DNA of 64,000 bases from Paracoccus ravus (GTDB taxonomy: Bacteria; Pseudomonadota; Alphaproteobacteria; Rhodobacterales; Rhodobacteraceae). Every line of letters begins with the position of its first letter. The first letter of the stretch is position 1. The notes under the pieces were generated by a model that saw only the letters and a list, made by a program, of their open reading frames with translations, ran no database searches and had not been told where the DNA came from. A program made the position numbers and the translations under genes. This document shows positions 60,959 through 64,000 of the stretch, one piece after another. The stretch spans positions 48,650-112,649 of the forward strand of contig NZ_SDEB01000014.1 of the NCBI RefSeq assembly GCF_004522175.1, written 5' to 3'.

Positions 60959-62452
60959 ATGCGTCAGGTTTTCACTCTCTGGCCGACAGAGGGCCATGCG
61001 GCCCCGCAGCGCAGGATCGCGCCGGACGGGCTTCCGGCATGGGCCAGCGACCCCGGTCCTGCGGCGCAGACCCTGCGCTGGACGCGACAGGATTGGCTGT
61101 TTCTCGGCCTAGCCGCCCTGCCGGTTCTGACCTTGGGTCTGCTGGTCGCGGATGGCCTGCATCTGAGCCTTGCCTCGCTCCTGATCTGCAGCTTCGCGAT
61201 CGGACTGGCCGCCTTTGCCATTTCCACCCATCGTCGCCGCATCTCGGCGCTGCAAGGGGAACTGGCGGATGCGCGGCGCTGGAACGACACCTTGTTCCAG
61301 CGCAGCGGCATTTCGCTTTGGCGCGAGGATTGGTCGCATGCCCGAGACGCCGTAGAGGATCTGATGCGGCGCGGCATTCGTGACATGCAGTCCCATTTCG
61401 CCGCCCATCCTGACGAGTTGCGGAGCGTCCGGCGTGGGGTCATCATCAAGGATGTGAACGATTTCGCGGTGCTGCGCGCCGGGGCCGAGAACAAGCAACA
61501 ATTGCTGGGTTCGCTCGACAATCTTCTGCCGGATACGGATCAGACCTTCGTGCAATGGCTGGTCGCTTTCGCCAATGGCGACAATTTCTACCGCTCGGAA
61601 ACCCATATCACCATGCCCGACGGGCAAGAGGTCGATACGCTTTTCGCTGCGGGCCTGCCGCAGAACCGGCGCGACTTCGAGGATATCCTTGTCAGCGATC
61701 TGGACGTCACCGAGTATAAATCGACCCAGACGCGGCTGGCGCAGGCCGAGCAGGATCTGGCCCGCGCCGTGCGGGTCAGCACCATGGGCGCGCTGACGGC
61801 TTCGATCGCGCATGAGGTGAATTCGCCTCTGGCCGCTATCGTATCAAGCTCCGAGGCGGCCTTGCGCTGGCTTGGGCGCGACGCGCCCGATCTGGCCGAG
61901 GCGCGCGAGGCCATCGGAAATGCGCTGGCCGCGGCCACCCGTGCTAGATCCGTAGTCGAGCAGACCCGCGCCTTTCTGAGCAACAGCAGCACCAGTGCCG
62001 CGCCGCAGGACTTGGCGGCAATCGTGCGCGACAGCGTGCTGCTGATCGAACGTGAGCTTCGCGCGCATGGCGTCTCGGTCCATATCGACGCCCCCGACGG
62101 CCTGCCTCTGGTCACGGCCGACCGGGTGAACATGCAGCAGGTCATGGTCAATCTGATGATGAATGCCGCGCAGGCAATGAAGGACAGCACCGGCAAGCGC
62201 GACCTGACCATCGCGCTACGCCCCGAGGGAGAGAGCGTCCGGGTCGAAATCCGCGACAAGGGCCCCGGTATTCCGCCCGATCGCCTGCATTCGGTTTTCC
62301 AGCCCTTCTACTCAACGCGCGAGGGCGGCATGGGCATGGGTCTCGCGATCTGCAAAAGCTGCATCGAGGCGCATGGCGGGCGGATCTGGGCCAGTGCCTC
62401 GCCGGATCGGGGCGCGGTGTTTCACTTCGAACTGCCGATGGCCCCAGCCTGA
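60959..62452 (+). CDS. Membrane sensor histidine kinase (PAS, HisKA, HATPase)
   Basis: This 497-residue kinase has two N-terminal transmembrane helices (about 47-90), a PAS-like sensor domain (about 105-260) and a HisKA dimerisation helix with phosphoacceptor H285 in SIAHEVNSPLAA. The HATPase follows, with N-box NLMMNAAQAM, G1 DKGPGIP and G2 GGMGMGLAIC. ATG at 60959 follows GGGGCGGG; an in-frame ATG at 60908 is possible. It resembles the oxygen/redox FixL-like class in domain order, but there is no heme-binding evidence. Partner regulators are encoded divergently upstream. Confidence 0.92.
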   Translation: MRQVFTLWPTEGHAAPQRRIAPDGLPAWASDPGPAAQTLRWTRQDWLFLGLAALPVLTLGLLVADGLHLSLASLLICSFAIGLAAFAISTHRRRISALQGELADARRWNDTLFQRSGISLWREDWSHARDAVEDLMRRGIRDMQSHFAAHPDELRSVRRGVIIKDVNDFAVLRAGAENKQQLLGSLDNLLPDTDQTFVQWLVAFANGDNFYRSETHITMPDGQEVDTLFAAGLPQNRRDFEDILVSDLDVTEYKSTQTRLAQAEQDLARAVRVSTMGALTASIAHEVNSPLAAIVSSSEAALRWLGRDAPDLAEAREAIGNALAAATRARSVVEQTRAFLSNSSTSAAPQDLAAIVRDSVLLIERELRAHGVSVHIDAPDGLPLVTADRVNMQQVMVNLMMNAAQAMKDSTGKRDLTIALRPEGESVRVEIRDKGPGIPPDRLHSVFQPFYSTREGGMGMGLAICKSCIEAHGGRIWASASPDRGAVFHFELPMAPA

Positions 62453-62847
62453 GCCATGCGCGTGGGCCGTTTGGTCCGGTCATGACCGGCGCCTATTCCG
62501 GCGCATGATCCGGGAGATACGAGCGGTCCCGAAAGATCGCCTCGTGCGAGGACGCGGCTCTGATTGCGCCAGATCGCCTCGGTCAGAAAGGCCCGATCTC
62601 TTGGACAGGCAGTGACAGGAGCGCGGGAGGTCATGATCTGTTCCGCCAGAAGCAAACTTGCGCGCCCGGCGGCAAGCTTGGGCCAGGTTTGCGGGCTTTG
62701 CGAAACTGTCCGCGGCAGACCCGCGGGGACTGGGTTGACTGGCACACAGCAAGGGTTGGCCTGTTCGATGTCTCGCCATATGCGCGCAGACCCACCCTGC
62801 CGAAAATTCTGAACCCGTTCCTGATGATCATCTGAGGAAGGTGTAAG
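62453..62847. other. Intergenic stretch with a palindrome, no gene recognised
   Basis: CCGGTCATGACCGG at 62476-62489 is a perfect palindrome 24 bases after the kinase stop. With no T-run it is a weak terminator candidate. The rest of the roughly 400 bases has no recognisable coding frame. GAGGAAGG at 62832-62839 is the ribosome-binding site of the following fragment. Confidence 0.5.
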
Positions 62848-63252
62848 ATGCCGGAATTTACGGTTTGGGAAATCAACAAAGTGAGCGCGGGTGATGCGTT
62901 CAGTGACCCGTCTTCCGTCAATGACGATATTGCTGGCGCGGAACCGACATTCGGCTCGGGCTCGTCTCCGATCACGGTCTCGGTCGTCGATGATGACGAT
63001 CAGTTCTTCGATGGCGACAGCACCCAGAGGCTGGAAGGCGATCAAACGATCAACGGGATGGTGTACGAGGACGACGAGGATCGAGCCCGACTATTCCTAT
63101 GTGGTCATGCCCGAAGGTTCTACAGATCCGGCCGATGCGATCACGATCTATGCGATCAGGGCGGGGGCGGACCGATCGTCGGCTTTGCCACCTCTGGCCC
63201 GATCGATCCCCACGTGACCTATGTCTTTACCGATACCACTAGCCCATGTTGA
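62848..63252 (+). pseudogene. Hint-domain/adhesin-like protein N-terminal fragment, frameshifted and truncated
   Basis: The start MPEFTVWEINKVSAGDAFSD and VSVVDDDDQFFDGDSTQRL resemble the N-terminus of a Rhodobacterales secreted protein group that carries a Hint domain. Around 63080-63160 the sensible reading (EPDYSYVVMPEGSTDPADAI) is in a neighbouring frame, and the original frame resumes at GPIVGFATSGPIDPHVTYVF. Two compensating frameshifts are therefore present. The similarity stops near 63245, just before the IS110 element, and the rest of the gene is missing. The family call is from memory. Confidence 0.6.
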
Positions 63253-64000
63253 TGGCGTGGATGTCCCCACCTGACGGCATCGCAATGCGCCAATGTGATG
63301 AGTGTTGAAGCCATCACAGAGGGAGGGAGCATCCATGTCCGAGGTTACGATTATTGGGATTGATCTGGCAAAGCGCATTTTCCACCTGCACGGAGCTGAC
63401 GGCGACGGGTCTATCCTGTTTCGCAAGAAACTCAGCCGTAATCAGCTCCTGGGGTTCATGTCGCAGGTTCCTCGGTGTGTCATCGCCATGGAGGCATGTG
63501 CCACGGCGCAGGGCTGGGGCCGCGATTTCGAGGAACTTGGACATGAAGTGCGCCTGATCCCACCGATTTACGTGAAGCCCTTCGTCAAACGCCAGAAGAA
63601 CGATACCGTCGATGCGATTTGTCGCGCTGAAGACGGAAGGGCAACAAGCTCGCGCCACGCTGTTTCGGACGCGGCAGATGTTTGTCGGGCAGCGCACTCA
63701 AATGATCAATGCTCTTCGCGGACATCTTGCCGAACACGGCTTGGTCGCGGCGAGAGGGAGTGCCCACCTCAGGAAGCTTGCGGACCCAATCGAAGACATC
63801 AACACAGCCTTGCCCGTCGGCGTCCGGGACCTCGGAAAGATGTTTCTGAGACATATCGGAGAGTTGACTGAGCGCATCGTAGAGCTCGGCCTCAAGATGA
63901 GCGAGGCTGCCAAGGACACGGCCACGGCACGCCGTGCTCAAACCATGCCTGGTGTCGGAGCGATCACGGCACTTGCGATCGAAACGTTTGCGCCTGACCT
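63246..64000 (+). mobile_element. IS110-family insertion element, 5' part, runs off window
   Basis: The element begins between the end of the interrupted Hint-type gene (about 63245) and the transposase start at 63335. The exact left end is uncertain because IS110 elements often lack inverted repeats. Its transposase is damaged. Confidence 0.7.
63335..64000 (+). pseudogene. IS110-family transposase, internal deletion/frameshift, partial
   Basis: The start MSEVTIIGIDLAKRIFHLHG, after GGGAGGGAGC, carries the first catalytic aspartate (D10) of the DEDD transposase. Near 63610 the sequence jumps from KNDTVD directly to MRFVALKTEGQQARATLF in the next frame, missing about a dozen residues found in relatives (AEAICEA-type segment). 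The second frame continues as GQRTQMINALRGHLAEHGLV and HRPG-free MPGVGAITALAIETFAPD to the window end. It is therefore inactive unless recoded. Confidence 0.85.

Noticed and set aside
62476..62489. CCGGTCATGACCGG as terminator of the kinase gene
   Set aside because: Perfect palindrome but short loop and no T-run, so not called as a terminator.
1..64000. CRISPR arrays, tRNA and rRNA genes
   Set aside because: No regularly spaced direct repeats and no tRNA or rRNA-like sequence were noticed by eye on either strand. A dedicated covariance-model scan was not possible.

Overview
The window is GC-rich DNA with dense, tightly overlapping operons. Gene content (Acr3-type arsenic operon, dual-permease ABC systems, FixJ-like regulators, a Rhodobacteraceae-style porin fragment, Hint-type protein remnant) suggests an alphaproteobacterium of the Rhodobacterales, probably Paracoccus-like. 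The genus is an inference from gene style only.

Layout. (1) 1-7242, minus strand: a sugar/xyloside uptake and degradation operon (oxidoreductase cut by the window edge, MsmK/UgpC-type ATPase, GH43 xylosidase, two permeases, binding protein) led by a LacI regulator, with two matching LacI-like operators. (2) 7370-9109: an ECF42-type sigma factor with its DGPF/YCII partner. (3) 9161-12215: arsH-arsC(Grx)-acr3-arsC(Trx)-arsR, whose arsR start codon sits at the predicted transcription start, next to an HPP/CBS membrane protein. (4) 13560-20230, minus: glycosyltransferase, NMT1/SsuABC-like transporter, sulfatase-fold membrane enzyme and CDP-alcohol phosphatidyltransferase in one overlapping operon; cytochrome b561 diverges from it.

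(5) 21052-45783, plus: the highlight. Seventeen co-directional, mostly stop/start-overlapping genes encode a phage-tail-like contractile injection system: sheath, tube, gpU/DNA-circularisation-like protein, gpD hub, gpV spike, PAAR tip, gp25, gpJ, gpI, fibre-like coiled-coil proteins, a long helical protein, and a 2058-residue terminal protein joining an RHS-type core to a HELTH zinc-peptidase-like motif. No capsid, terminase, integrase, lysis gene or AAA+ ATPase is present. This is neither an intact prophage, nor a textbook R-type tailocin, nor a canonical eCIS. It looks like a domesticated injection particle with an unusually large RHS-like cargo or tip protein.

(6) 45910-46680: decayed DNA (porin-like fragment, IS3-family orfB remnant) on the right flank of the cluster. 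(7) 46975-56364: a RidA, dipeptide ABC transporter, MlrC-family peptidase operon and a separate D-threonine aldolase/D-serine dehydratase-like gene. Both carry the same GGAAATTAATTTTCAC box that also lies beside a divergent RpiR-family regulator, which defines a small putative regulon. (8) 56801-58728: a DUF3604 gene broken by one frameshift and one in-frame TAG. (9) 59663-62452: two FixJ-like response regulators and a divergent sensor kinase. (10) 62848-64000: a frameshifted, truncated Hint-family fragment followed by a damaged IS110-family transposase running off the window.
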